A stretch of DNA of 64,000 bases from Nymphalis io (Eukaryota; Arthropoda; Insecta; Lepidoptera; Nymphalidae): assembly GCF_905147045.1 (NCBI RefSeq), contig NC_065911.1:7688001-7752000 (forward strand). Direction: 5' to 3'. Both the position numbers and the translations under genes were made by a program. The first letter of the stretch is position 1. Each line of letters begins with the position of its first letter. Positions 1-12,600 of this stretch are shown in pieces. The notes under the pieces were generated by a model. The model was not told where the DNA came from. It ran no database searches and saw only the letters and a list, made by a program, of their open reading frames with translations.

Positions 1-2380
1 TACTATTATTTAACAAATTTTATTTGAAATAATGTTTAGGTTTGCACAAACAAATCGGATATTTAATGCTATAATTTTAGTGCTGTCAACCACTCGTAGA
101 TCACGCTAGATGGCGTTAGCGTCCAAACAAACAAATCACGTCAGTCGGGTGGCGACCTCGCCTGCGGGCGCACGTTATTTATGTGTCACGCAAGTGGTTT
201 TATTGGGAATTTGTAGCCGTGTCACCATTCGGTTTAGCGCTGGATAATGCATCCTAAATTTATTACACTTTTACAGTTGAAACAAATAACAATGTATAGG
301 ATGCTTATCCAAATTACTTGTATTTTATTGACATTTAAATGTATTAGTTTTGTAATAATTTTTCATAAAATTTTTAAAAAAATACAGATAAACAATTAAA
401 TATTTTTCGTTTATTAAGTGAATAGCTTTATCAAGAAAGTTTGAATTATCACAGACATGGCGTAGCGTTCTTTTATAATTTCATATTAAAACATTCATAA
501 TCATTCCCAACCCTCCAATGCAAACACGGCGTACTTTAGACCCGAGTCTACCTTAAAGTATCAAAACAACCACACCCGATACTTGAACGCTCATTAACGA
601 AATGGGCCGTTGTAGAAATGAAATATTTTATTTGGCGTGAATTTAACGTTTCCACCGAGCTCAATGATGCGTTAACGTTTGTACGTATAAAGTGAAAAGC
701 AGCTGTAATTACACAATGTTTACAGCTTAATCATACCAAGCGATCCTGGTATTCTTTTAGAATATATTTTTATTTTATATAGTATCAGAAAACAAATAGT
801 CACATGTAAAACAAAAAGAAAATCATACTTATAGTAAACTTTAATATTTTATGTTTGTGTGGGTTATATTAGAAGAGATATTACATACGTCACTTACTTT
901 TTGGTTTAGAGTATGTAAATCGATTGGCTGTTTATTAAGTTATTGTATGCTTCAAAACTGTTTGAACTTTATGCCAAGCCCACGAAATTTAACTTAGTAC
1001 CTACATACCTTCATTGTTAGGAAGCATTATGTTACTAAACAATGACGGCGGTTTGCAAATGGCAAGTTATTGAGTGCGCCTAATTGTACAAAAAAATACA
1101 TACTTACTCTACTTTTTAATAAAATATTTCATCTTTAAAATAATATATTATTACTTTAATATAATAAATATTTTAGTTTTCTTTTTTCAATTATTAGTAT
1201 TTTTATAAATGTTTTATTGTTGAAGTAGGATTAATTTTTTTTATTGTCAAATTAAGTAACTGAAAACTTTATGGTACATGCTCAAGTTTAAACCCTGACA
1301 ATCTTTAGAGATTCTTCTAAGATTTACGTGTTTTAGCGGCCATGTTATCTTGACTCGTTTTATATTACTGGTTGCTGTGTTATAAATACGAAATTGAGTT
1401 GTATTATGTTGTATTTTTAATAAATAAAAAAAAAAACATTCGTTAAAACTATAAATGCTATATGGACCGTCCAACTACAAAACAAACAAAATTGAACATT
1501 TGCAATAGTAATAACTATAAATCAGAAAAATATGAGCCCTGGCAACCCTATGGACATTAAAAAATAAAGTCATCAGTGTAATGACCAGGGTAATGGGCCG
1601 TGCAGTGCGTGCGGCGTTTGAGGGTTAATCTGTGTTCAATGGACATGCGAGAAAAACATGTGTTACTTAACGGTTATTTTTAATTAATTCTATTTCAATT
1701 CATTATTATTTGCATATTACCGTAATTTATTAAATTTTTATATGTATTGTTATGTTAATATTTGTAGTTATTTGTTTTATTTTGGTACCCAAATTATATT
1801 AGTATTTGAATTACCCATCAACGACGTTAAAAGTTATAACAAAACATCAACGAAAAACGATTATAATAATTTCAGATAAATATTTTTAGCGTATTGTAGC
1901 TTGAAATTTTTAATTGGCCCGACACGGGTTTTTTAACCCAGGACCACAGGAAAGGTAATCTTATAACCCTCAAGACCAAAGTAAGTATGATTGTTGATAC
2001 AAAGGATTTTTTTTCTAAGCGTATAAACTAGTATATGTCATATCGAAATTAAAAAACGAGTAGACTATTTAAGTAATATATAATGAACACACACATGCAC
2101 GCCTTTTTTTTTAAATTTATTAACATTACTTAAATAAAAACGAAAATTCAAAAAGTCGAGTCTTATATTGAGGGATTATTTACAAAGCCACCAATAAAGT
2201 TTACGTTTCAGTTGATTGTTCATAAAATGGAAATTTATCCTGCACTATAAGGGTCCTTCAACCCGCTTCATTAGACATTCGTCATAGTTAACACTATAAT
2301 AACGCAGTCTGGGACAAAGCGCTTACACTAAGGCGCATTACAAACATAGCGTTTTATTTCACCAATACAATATACAATAT
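1..2380. other. Noncoding AT-rich stretch, no gene recognised
   Basis: I see no exon, RNA gene or recognisable transposon here. A GC-richer patch lies at about 100-240 and a second at about 1580-1630, both unlike the AT-rich surroundings, but neither carries an open frame. The one ORF of any length (75 codons, minus strand, 1247-1474) has the biased composition of random AT-rich DNA. Confidence 0.5.
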
Positions 2381-2611
2381 TTGAAAGTTTTTTGGGCGCC
2401 ATGTTAGTCAAGTCTCAAGGTTAAATTTGAGTACGATTTCATTTCATTCGTTCACGTCTTTTACTTTTACTAAGTTGTACGCACTTTATTCTTTGTTATT
2501 GCTGACAGTCAAGATTACCCAACGTATTATCGAACAAAATGGCAGTGAGAGAAAGGATCCGTTCAAGAGGTATTGCCCACTGGAGTTAATTTCGGACTAA
2601 AACCGTAGACT
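2381..2611 (+). repeat. Repeat G, copy 1
   Basis: This stretch of about 230 bp recurs in the same orientation at 4007-4239. The two start at the same word (TTGAAAGTTTTTT) and stay alignable to the ACCGTAGAC word near the end, with scattered substitutions and short indels. There is no poly(A) tail, no tRNA-like head and no obvious terminal repeat, so the class is unknown. Strand is arbitrary. Confidence 0.7.
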
Positions 2612-2721
2612 AAGTAACCGTAATCGTATAAGAAGGTCAAATATATAAGACCATGGGATAAAAGCTACAACTGCATGATAGCGTATTCCATGGAGTGAAG
2701 ATACACCAAAGGCTAATTATT

Positions 2722-3016
2722 ACTGGTGGTAGGGCTTTGTGCAAGCTCGTCTGGGTAGGTACCACCCACTCATCAGATATTCTACCGCAAAACAGCAATA
2801 CTTGATATTGTTGTGTTCCGGTTTGAAGGGTGAGTGAGCCAGTGTAATTACAGGCACAAGGGACATAAAATCTTAGTTCCCAAGGTTGGTGGCGCATTGG
2901 ATATGTAAGCGATGGTTGACATTTCTTACAATGCCAATGTCTAAGAGCGTTGGTGACCACTTACCATCAGGTGGCCCATATGCTCGTCCGCCTTCCTATT
3001 CTATAAAAAAAAAAAA
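2722..3016 (+). mobile_element. Element C, full-length copy
   Basis: A complete copy of the commonest short retroposon in the window. It begins ACTGGTGGTAGGGC and ends in CTATTCTATA plus a 12-nt A run. The A tail and the many copies truncated at the end away from it point to retroposition. I see no convincing tRNA head; the opening GGTAGGGC resembles a tRNA D-arm only faintly. This copy belongs to the young subfamily also seen at 31382 and 53220. Its minus strand is open for about 90 codons, which is an artefact of the repeat. Confidence 0.88.
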
Positions 3017-3553
3017 GGCACGGACAACACGTCTGTGGAGATACAAATACAAGAAAAAAAAGGCCATGAGATAGGCTCCAGATATGCTGGCTAGAGCTCG
3101 TTTGATATAATATACGAGCCTTACCCTACAGAATAAACAAGGCCAGCTAAAATGATAAGCTAATAGTAGGAAAATGAACCCTGATATTATACTGGGAGCA
3201 AGAAAAATGAGCAATATTAGTATTATCACTAGCTGATTCACTCCGCTACGCTTCATAACGTTCTGGACCTTAATTCGATATTGTCCTATCTCGTTTAAAC
3301 TATAAAATTAAGTTACTTATTTCATTTTAAATCTTTATATTAAATAGATTATATTATATTCTAAATATATCAACCGATATTATCGTAATATTGGTATGAT
3401 TATGTGTTTTGCAACACCAGCTGTTTACTTTTTATTAATTTGTTTTATTGTTTATCTTATTAAGATTATCTAAACACCACACCGCTGTGCTAAAACTGCC
3501 TCTTCTTGAAAAAAAAATAGTTATTATGTTTAATAATAATAATATAATAATAT

Positions 3554-3780
3554 TCTGGAACATTTTTCACACACGGCCATCTGATCCCAAATTAAGCTTG
3601 TATAAAGCTTGTGCTATGGAAACCAGACAACTGATATACTACATATACTACTTTTCTTTTGTAAATACGTACTTATATAGAAAATTACACCCAGACTCAG
3701 GACAAACAGGCATGTTCATACACACAAATGTCTGTCCTGGGTGGGAATCGAACCCACAACCTTCGGCGTGAAAAGGCAAG
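3554..3780 (-). mobile_element. SINE-E (tRNA-Glu-like head), reverse
   Basis: Read on the minus strand, the tRNA-derived head retains a CTTTTCACGCC anticodon region (one extra T) and a good B-box (GGTTCGATTCCC). The SINE body (GGACAGACATTTGTGTG) and the 3' part (GATGGCCGTGTGTGA) follow. The first 30 or so nucleotides of the head, including the A-box, are missing. Confidence 0.85.
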
Positions 3781-3840
3781 TTTACTTTTATACTGCGGAA
3801 TACGCCGATATATTTTTGGTGTTAATAATTAAAAATCTCT

Positions 3841-3895
3841 GTTGTGCTTGCCCGGGTTTGAAACCGCTATCCTCAATTAAGATTTACATGTTTTA
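3841..3895 (-). repeat. SINE-L head fragment, reverse
   Basis: A short diverged match to the tRNA-like head of SINE-L (GTGCTTGCCCGGGTTTGAA on the plus strand). The rest of the element is missing. Confidence 0.6.
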
Positions 3896-3937
3896 ATATC
3901 TGATCTTTAAGTATGTTAATAAATATAAATTTTCATT

Positions 3938-4006
3938 TACTGTATTGATTTAAGTAAAGTTCCATCCTGTTAAAGTGAGGTATCGATATGAGCCCTTGTT
4001 TTGTAT
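3938..4006 (+). repeat. Direct repeat R, left copy, flanking repeat G
   Basis: About 69 bp that recur at 4291-4350 on the far side of the second G repeat, in the same orientation. The shared words are ACTGTATTGATTTAAGTAAAG and GGTATCGATATGAGCCC. The right copy lacks about 10 bp in the middle. Weaker similarity extends to the left of both copies (ATCTGATC, CTTTAA), so the original duplication was probably about 110 bp. Confidence 0.75.
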
Positions 4007-4239
4007 TTGAAAGTTTTTTAGGCGCCATGTTAGTAAAAACTCAAGGTCAAATTTGAGTACAATTTCATTTCATTCATTCACCTCTTTCACTTTTACAAAG
4101 TTGTACGCACTTTATTCTTTTATTATTGATGTCAGAGTCAAGATTACTCAACAGATTATCAAACAAAATGGCAATGCGAGAAAGGTTCCGTTCAAAAGAT
4201 ATTGCCTAGTAAATTTAATTTCGGACTCTAACCGTAGAC
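4007..4239 (+). repeat. Repeat G, copy 2
   Basis: Second copy of the repeat at 2381-2611. Unlike the first copy it sits between direct repeats, so it may have inserted into a tandem duplication, or the flanks may be terminal repeats of a small element. The 66-codon ORF within it contains no recognisable motif, and in copy 1 the corresponding frame is not open over that length. Confidence 0.7.
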
Positions 4240-4290
4240 AATTTGTCCTTTAAACATCATCTGATCCATCTTTAAATATCAATTCGCCAT

Positions 4291-4350
4291 TACTGTATTG
4301 ATTTAAGTAAAGTTAAAGTAAGGTATCGATATGAGCCCTTGTTTTGTATT
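4291..4350 (+). repeat. Direct repeat R, right copy
   Basis: Right-hand partner of 3938-4006; it differs mainly by a short internal deletion. Confidence 0.75.
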
Positions 4351-6828
4351 ACAATGTTTTACAAATATGAATTTTTAAAAATATAATCAATTAGATATAA
4401 AGCGTATTATAAAGCTGTCATTATATACGTATAATTATATATGTATGTGATAAAAAATATCAATAATTTATGAAACTACCTCAACTCGCATTAAGGAATA
4501 TATATTTTACAATTTATCCTAGGGTATAACTCGCAGCTTTCATATAAAATTCGTTTGATACGATTCAAAGAGAATTTAATTTGAATATATTGAAAAATGA
4601 GATGTAAATGTAGGCAAAATATAAATGAAAATTTGGTCTTAATACTTTTAAAGTAAATGAAAGTGAGTAACTTGAAAAAATTTAAACGTAAATATTTTTA
4701 ACAGTTTTAGATGAAACAATTTTTAGAAGATTTACCTTGGAAAAAAGATATTGATTTGAAATGAAATGAACAATGAAAGAACATGATAACTGAAAATAGG
4801 AAATTAGTAGAATTCTCAAGATGAAGAAAAAGTTCACTAATGATGGAATAAAAACGTGTTTTACAAAAAACATTTTCGAAATGTTTTATTTGCAATTGTG
4901 TTGAATGAGTTGATTGAGTTTGTTTATTTTTTTATGTTCTAGTCTTACTTAGAAGCAAGTATATGTATACATATATAAATTGTTTATGAAATTATATTTT
5001 ATGGAATTAATATCTGTAATTATTTGTAAAATTTATTATTTATAGAACCAATAGTTTGTATATATGATTCATTGTTTTGCCAAAATGATTTGGAAAATGA
5101 ATAATTCTAATTTGTTTTTTTTTTTTTATCAAATGACAGAACCTCAAGGACCAGAAATCATTCAGTGTTGAAAATGCGAACAAAATATGCAAGCTCACGT
5201 ATATACACCTAAATCATTTGGCTCGTTTCTAAGTTCAGAGTAGATAAAACTGGCTTGGCTCGAATATATCCTTGGACAGCATCCATTGCATACTACACGG
5301 TCGCCAACTTAACTAACTTTAACAGATGTTAAGGAGATGTAATCATTCAAGTCAAGATGATAACAATAGGGAAAAAAATCGGATACAACCTTGAGGTGAG
5401 TCTTGCGAGTTTTTCTGAGATTAAATTACTCGATAATTAAACATATGGAACAAGCGAAATGGCCACAAATTATAGCTTTCGCATCCAATTAAACAGCTTG
5501 TATAAACCGGAATAATTATAGAGCTTTTACTTCATTAATAAGAAGACTGGAACATCCTAATGACGTAACCAATTACGTAATAATTGCACCAATTATGAAA
5601 ATTATGTTTCAATTGCAGGTTTTTTTCAACAGGAAGCAGTCAGGCAATAGGACAATTTAATGTTAAGTGGTCAACGTTCAATATGCCTTGGCATTGAAAG
5701 AGGCATGAGCAAGACTTTTCATTGCCAATGCCAAATAAATTTAAGATTTTTGTCTTTTCGATAATAATTTATCTGCTGAACAATTAGACGTTATATGGGA
5801 ATCTAAAGTGAAATATTAATTTGTAAGCTATTATCTCTCATGTCTGGCAGAATTTGAAAATAGCCAGAGAAATCTCGGAAGTAACTCTGAACAAATTCTA
5901 TATGCGACAGATGTATATTTCCATCGCACTTATACAACTTTGTACAATACTTGAAAACATAATTAGAAAGTAAATATTAGTATTTTAATTCTTACAAAGA
6001 GAAGGAAATGCTATATACAATCGATGAAAAGTTCTCGTGACAATATTTACTAACTGGTACCTACTTTTCTATATTTCTACTATATTTAATAGCATCAAAT
6101 ATAACTGAAATCATTTCAAGTTTATTTCACCTTTTACATACCTCATAAAAGTAAAGGTAACAAAATCTCGAATCGAGAAGAATCAATTTATGGGACGTTA
6201 AACCTTGGCGTCTATTTCTAGTTTTTATGTCAATACAAGGTCATTTATTTGGACGTATAATTTTATGCTCTACGAACTACTGGTCCCTGCTTCGTGTATA
6301 TCTATTATACACTTACATATACAGTTGTATTATACATCAAATTTTAATGTACGGTATGTTGCATTCATGGTACAGGTTTATGGAATCGCCCAGTTTCATT
6401 AAAATCTATTTAATTTACGGTTTCGTATTGCAAAATATTTTTGATTTCATGTCCTATAATATTTTTCGATAAATCTTATTTTCTCTTCAACCAAAAGTAA
6501 TATCTTTATTGTTATCACGAAACACTTAAAAATCATGTATAAACACGAACCGTCACAATTTTATTATAGATATAAAAGATGTTAGTAATAAAGGTTCAAA
6601 AACATATTTTGATATTCCTCACTGAATGGTTCTCTTCATATTATCTGTATGAAAAATACACACAGCCAGATGGTAATTTTATTTTTATTGTTAGAACGTA
6701 GAGGAACAGGACTGCTTGATAGTGAACGGACATATTACTATTATTGTCATTATAAGAGTTTGATAAAAAAAAAATATACTCAGATGTTACCGAATAGCTG
6801 CTACGTCAGAATCATTACATATAGAATA
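4351..6828. other. Noncoding AT-rich stretch, no gene recognised
   Basis: No transposon match, RNA gene or exon that I can recognise. Two overlapping ORFs at 6205-6472 (65 and 81 codons) have skewed composition, no family motif and no splice context, so I do not call them. Confidence 0.5.
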
Positions 6829-6997
6829 ATAATTACAGGCACAAGGGACATATCATCTTAGTTCCCAAGGTTGGTGGCGCATTGGCGATGTAAGCGATGG
6901 TTAACATTTCTTACAATGCCAATGTCTATGGGCGTTGGTGACCACTTGCCATCAGGTGGCCCATATGCTCGTCCGATTTCCTATTCTATAAAAAAAA
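6829..6997 (+). mobile_element. Element C, 5'-truncated copy
   Basis: The 3' half of element C, from the ACAGGCACAAGGGACAT word to TATTCTATA and a short A run. Loss of the 5' end with the A tail kept is the expected product of incomplete reverse transcription. Confidence 0.85.
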
Positions 6998-7960
6998 TGT
7001 ATAGAAGCAGTTTCACTAAATTTCGACCTTGAACAATTCAACAATTTACAATTAAATCTCTTCTGAATGAGGATCTGGCTGACAATAACTAAATATTTTA
7101 TTTCAATAAGATATTATATATAGTATTTTTATGACCATATTAGTTTTGTAGAATAAACTCTAATTCGCTTATATATGTGTGTATGTGTTTGTGAAATTAT
7201 GCAATTATTTATTAATTAAATTCATGAAATGCTGATACGTCCAGTAATGACAGGGCGCATTACCCAATGTCTTATACCACATAGGTACAATATATGTTTG
7301 AACATAGTTATATATTATACCATCGTTGTCGTTAGTTAATATTAGTTCGTTGTGACGTGTTAAACGAGGCTTTATCACCGGGCGCTGAAAGCACTCAAAA
7401 CCTTAGAACAAATAAAAGAAGAGAAGTATCATCATCTGGGATTTATTGGTATAAGTAAAATAAATATAATTCAAAATTAAAAACCTTTTTTTAAATATTT
7501 TACATATTTATCTGCTTTTATTAATTGCTTGTATTAAATGTAAATGATACCTTGAAACATTGAGAGTTCAACTATGTAACGCAATTTGAATTTTGTTCAA
7601 TTATTGCAATATCTTTAGCAAAGAATATTGCTTAGTACCTCTTATATTCAGATATAATAAAACAATCTAATTCATTCGAAACGATTATAAGCATTTGATA
7701 AACTTTATTAATGCAATTTACACCAGCTTTATGAACCAACTAGATAGTAATCAATATATATAATAATAAATTAATAAAGCCTCATATCATTTCCAATACT
7801 TGCTGTTCTCGGATAAAACCCATCAACGCCTCCTAAAGATAAAAGGAAGTGTACAATATCATCTCCGCTCATAAGTATGATTAAATAACAAATAATATAG
7901 ATGTAAACGAAACTTGAACGATAGGATTAATAATATAATTAATTCAAATTAGTCACTAGT
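6998..7960. other. Noncoding AT-rich stretch, nothing recognised
   Basis: Simple AT-rich sequence without a recognisable gene or repeat family. Confidence 0.5.
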
Positions 7961-8110
7961 GTTGGCCCACGGCTTCACCCGCATGGCAAGAGGGAGGAGG
8001 CAAGTATTAGGTATAAAAAAGTAGCCTAAGTCCTTTCTAAGGACTTAAGCTAGCTTCATGCCAAATTTCATCAAATCAGGGTTCTAGCTGTGAAAGTGTA
8101 ACAGACAGCT
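7961..8110 (+). repeat. Fragment of a widespread lepidopteran interspersed repeat
   Basis: The GGCCCACGGCTTCACCCG start, the GTAGCCTAAGTCCTTTC word, ATGCCAAATTTCATCAAATC and the AACAGACAG end are hallmarks of a repeat I know from many lepidopteran genomes. I cannot say from this fragment which element class it comes from. Confidence 0.65.
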
Positions 8111-8174
8111 CAGTGGCGTGCCTTGGGAAAAGCTACTGTTCAGCAGTGGATAAGGGCTGATGATGATGATGATT
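8111..8174 (+). mobile_element. RTE-type LINE 3' tail fragment
   Basis: CAGCAGTGGATAAGGGCTGA followed by four GAT units parallels the end of the full RTE element in this window (CAGCAGTGGACG, CGGCTGATGATG). It is an extreme 5' truncation, or the tail of a non-autonomous partner. Confidence 0.65.
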
Positions 8175-8262
8175 ACGAAACAAAATTACACCGAAACTTC
8201 TTTTTATCTATATAGATAAATTATCTTGTTACAATATATATGATACAATTTTATTTGCCCTT

Positions 8263-8303
8263 CATAAATAAGTGGTGAGGGCCCACCTCACCACTTATTT
8301 ATG
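8263..8303. repeat. Perfect 41-bp hairpin palindrome
   Basis: An 18-bp arm (8263-8280, CATAAATAAGTGGTGAGG), a 5-nt loop (GCCCA, 8281-8285) and an exact reverse complement arm (8286-8303). No mismatch in either arm. It lies outside any repeat I recognise and resembles three others in this window in size. Confidence 0.95.
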
Positions 8304-9499
8304 TTATCAAATAGTATCTATTTAAAAAAGTTTTAAATCGTGTAAAATAATAATAAATAGTTTACTTCAAAATAAAAATATGTTAATGTAAGAAATCTCA
8401 GATAATAAAAATTCATATTACGTCGACCCTAAAAAATCATTGGACTGTTATATTACGAACGAGGCATTGACCCTCCAGTAACAAGTTATAATGGAGGGCC
8501 TCCCTTCCACTTAAGAACCTATCACATAAATTTGTCAAAACACCCTAACAAAAGAAATTTAGCTGTAAGCAGCTACAATAAGCCGAAATGAAATATTCCT
8601 TGGAAATTGGGCTAGATTAGTGAACCAAATTACGCATCTTCATGATAAGATTAAGGAATTTAGAAGTCTTCTATTTAAATCGATCTTTGTGTAGATATGT
8701 TTTTGTAACTTAAAAAAATATACGCCGTATTCGCATGGGTCATACCGCCGCCACATATTGAGTTCATGGAATCAACTCTACAAAGTCTTTTTATCAAAAT
8801 CGTTCCAGACGTTTAGAGCAATTCACGCACACACCCACAGAAGATTAACGTATTTAAATATAATTCTATCTGAATGTAAGTATATAACATATATATTTAT
8901 ACATTTTCTTACGTGTGTATGTATTTTTTATTTATGTACATATGTATTTATGTTTGAATTTCTCTTTGGTTAGCTTATAAGGCCGCAGATTCCGCGGTAC
9001 TAAATTAAAGTCCTGAATCGTGTAATTAAAAAATATTGGTTATATTTTCTGACGAAAAATTTTGTGAAAAATCTGGAACTTCACATTACTGGATACTAAT
9101 AGTGACGGAATTGAGTGCATGTGTTTGCAATATCCCTTGAGAATGTTCGATTAGGAAGACATCATCATTTATGTATATATGTATATTTGTAAGCTAATGA
9201 ATGTTTATAATGCAATAACTACCCTTGAGCCTGCTTTAATACATATATACGCGAAGATGGCCTTATACTAATCAAATCAAATCATCACATAATTATGTTA
9301 TACTGTTACTCAGATCGATATAGTATTAGTAAATTATCATTGATAATCCACTTCTATATCGATCTTATTATTCTTGGACTTTATCTACGCAAACAACAAA
9401 GTATACGCTATTATAATTAAAAATCGACTATTTTGAAATTTGCCGAATTAATTTAATTCTTAGTAAGAAAATTGTAAGAATGCTATCTAAATAAAACTA
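8304..9499. other. Noncoding stretch with one spaced inverted repeat
   Basis: No gene recognised. The 71-codon ORF at 8758-8973 lacks any family motif and is AT-driven. An inverted repeat is entered separately at 9312-9365. Confidence 0.5.
9312..9365. repeat. Spaced inverted repeat
   Basis: A perfect 12-bp arm (9312-9323, AGATCGATATAG) and its reverse complement (9354-9365) enclose a 30-nt loop that itself contains the small palindrome TTATCATTGATAA. Confidence 0.85.
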
Positions 9500-9611
9500 A
9501 GAACTAAGATGTTATGTCCCTTGTGCCTGCCATTACACTGGCTCACTCACTCTTCAAACCGGAACACAACAATAGTAAGTACTGCGGTTTTGCGGTAGAA
9601 TATTTGATGAG
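9500..9611 (-). mobile_element. Element C, left part of copy split by the RTE LINE
   Basis: Reverse-oriented element C sequence from AAGATGTTATGTCCC to GGTAGAATATTTGATGAG, where it stops abruptly. It resumes in register at 13158, after the RTE element. The element's own 3' end and A tail are not present on the left, so this copy was already incomplete or was later deleted. Confidence 0.85.
9602..9611. repeat. Target-site duplication, left copy (RTE)
   Basis: ATTTGATGAG occurs here and again at 13148-13157, exactly at the two edges of the 3536-bp insertion that splits element C. Confidence 0.85.
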
Positions 9612-12600
9612 ATTAAAAAAAGATACACGTCTCGATTTTTTCATTGGGAAAAAAAATAATTAAAATATATTAGTGATTGGATGTCTTTGGTTATGTTATA
9701 AATTCTAGGAAGTTTGTCGCCACGCTAAAAGTAATATTTGTTTTATGTAAAACGACTTTTGACATATTTTGTTATTTCTATTCGTAACTAGTTTAAATAT
9801 TTAAATTTATTATTTTTAATTACTTATTGTTTAATAAAACATTTAATTTATTTAATAAGTATATAATATAAAAACTTTTTCTACCTTTGAGTGCCGTTAA
9901 AATATTTAATGTTGTAAAAAAAATATATGAATGTGTGGAAAAGTCAATATAATCTATGTACATTGATGTTTTATATAAGACTTCATTAATTTATGTGGTG
10001 ACGGCGACGAATATCACCACCCCATCTCATCCCGTGGGGGGCGTAGAAGTCGACCCGAGGGAATATACACCAGAGAACGGGCAGCAGCGTCTCTCTGAGT
10101 ACTATGACTAACTTACTGCGATCGCCAACCCGTCTGCCAAGCGTGGCGATTATGGCATATCCCCTCATGATTCGCGCAACTAAACCACGGCCCCTAGTCC
10201 CCGGCAGCCCTGCTATTCCTAGCCTTGGTAACAGCTGTGGTAACGGCGGGGCAGGGGGTGCTAAGAATCCCCGGCAGATTTCGTGTTACCAACACCGACG
10301 ACCTCTGGCCCTGGCAACATATAACACGCGTACACTGCGGACCGACGAGAAGATCATCGAACTGGAGGAAGAATTGAGCAGGTTACACTGGGATATCGTC
10401 GGATTATCCGAAGTCCGAAGACAGGGGGAGGATACGATGATCCTGAAATCCGGTAACCTTCTCTATTTCCGAGAGGGCGATCAACTGTCTCAAGGTGGTG
10501 TCGGGTTCATAGTCCACAAGTACCTCGTTAACAACGTTGTGAAAATCGAGAGTGTGTCGGCTAGGGTGGCGTACCTTATACTCAGAATCACCAAGCGGTA
10601 TTCTTTGAAGGTCATACAGGTATACGCGCCGACTTCGACACACTCCGACGATGAGGTTGAGGTCATGTATGAGGATTTATCTAAAGCCATACATACCAAC
10701 AAGACTCATTTCACTGTTGTAATGGGGGACTTCAACGCGAAGCTGGGCAAACGATTCGGTGATGAGTTAAAGGTGGGACCTCATGGAATTGGAGACCGCA
10801 ACACTCGGGGCCAGATGTTGGCCGACTTTATGGAGAAGGAGGGACTCTTTATGATGAACTCCTTTTTCAAGAAGCCAGGTCAGCGTAAATGGACCTGGGT
10901 GAGCCCTGATGGGAAAACCAAGAATGAGATAGACTTCATCTTGTCGACGAGAAGACAAATATTTAATGACGTCTCCGTGATCAATGCAGTCAAAACTGGG
11001 AGCGATCACAGACTCGTAAGAGGCTCGTTAAATATCAATGTTAAACTCCAGAGGTCCCGACTGATGAAGTCTACGCTCCGACCATCACCTCTTCAAATCC
11101 GAAATCCCGAAGCCTTTCAGCTCGAACTCCAAAACCGATTCGATTGCCTAGCAGACTGCGAGGAAGTGGACACATACAACGACAGGCTTGTGGAAACTGT
11201 CCGTACGGCTGGGTCTAAGACCTTCAAGACCAGCCGTACAAAAGGAACCAAAAAGATCTCTGCCTCTACCCTACGGCTTATGGAGGAAAGACGGAAAATG
11301 ATTCTGACGTCCCCAGCTGATGCTGCCGGCTATCGGCTGATCAACAGACGGATTTCAAAGTCTCTAACTCGCGACACTCGCCAATTTAATACAATGCGCA
11401 TTAAAGAGGCCATCGAGCGGAACAAAGGCTCTAAAGTGTTCGCCAGAGATCTGTCTGTTGGTCAGAGTCAACTGACAAGGCTGAAAACTGAGGATGGCAG
11501 AATAGTCACGTCAAGATCTGAGCTGTTGGAAGAGGTTGAGAAGTTCTACGGTCAGCTGTACACGACAGCTCAATCACCTGTCAGTAGTCATGCTGCAGAT
11601 CCCAGAGCAAGACTAACCCGACACTACACTGAAGATTTTCAGGACGTCAGTCTTTTCGAGATTAGAATGGCTCTCGGACAACTCAAAAACAACAAGGCAC
11701 CTGGTGATGATGGTATTACAGCCGAGCTTCTGAAGGCGGGTGGTACACCGATCCTCAGGGCTCTTCAGAGGCTTTTTAACTCCGTCATTGCCAAAGGTCA
11801 AACGCCAAAAGCATGGCACAGAAGTGTGGTGGTACTTTTCTTTAAGAAGGGTGATAAAACCCTTCTGAAGAATTACAGGCCCATCTCACTGCTGAGTCAT
11901 GTTTACAAGTTGTTTTCGAGAGTCATTACGAATCGTCTCGAGCAAAGGCTTGACGACTTCCAGCCACCCGAACAAGCCGGATTCCGGAAAGGCTTTAGCA
12001 CCATAGACCACATACATACGCTGCGGCAAGTTATACAGAAGACTGAGGAGTATAACCAGCCACTTTGCTTAGCGTTTGTGGACTATGAGAAAGCCTTTGA
12101 TTCGATCGAAACCTGGGCTGTGCTGAATTCTCTTCAAAGGTGCCAAATTGATTATCGGTATATCAGGGTGTTAAAGTGCTTGTACGAGAACGCCACCATG
12201 TCGATCCGACTCCAGGATCAGAACTCAAAACCTATCCAACTGCAGAGAGGTGTAAGACAGGGAGACGTGATATCTCCGAAACTGTTTACCGCTGCATTGG
12301 AAGATGTTTTCAAGCTTCTGGACTGGAACGGACTTGGCATCAATATTAACGGCGAGTACATCACTCATCTTCGATTTGCCGATGACATTGTAATTATGGC
12401 TGAGACCTTGGAAGACCTCGGCACTATGCTCGATGACCTCAGCAGGGTTTCCCAACAAGTGGGTCTAAAAATGAACATGGACAAGACGAAAATCATGTCG
12501 AACATCCATGTTGCACCCACTCAAGTCAAGGTTGGAAATTCTGCACTCGAAGTTGTAGACAACTATGTCTACCTAGGTCAGACCATCCAACTAGGTAGGT

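Noticed and set aside
6205..6472. Overlapping ORFs of 65 and 81 codons as a membrane protein exon
   Set aside because: Hydrophobic content is explained by T-rich sequence; there is no motif and no conserved neighbour.
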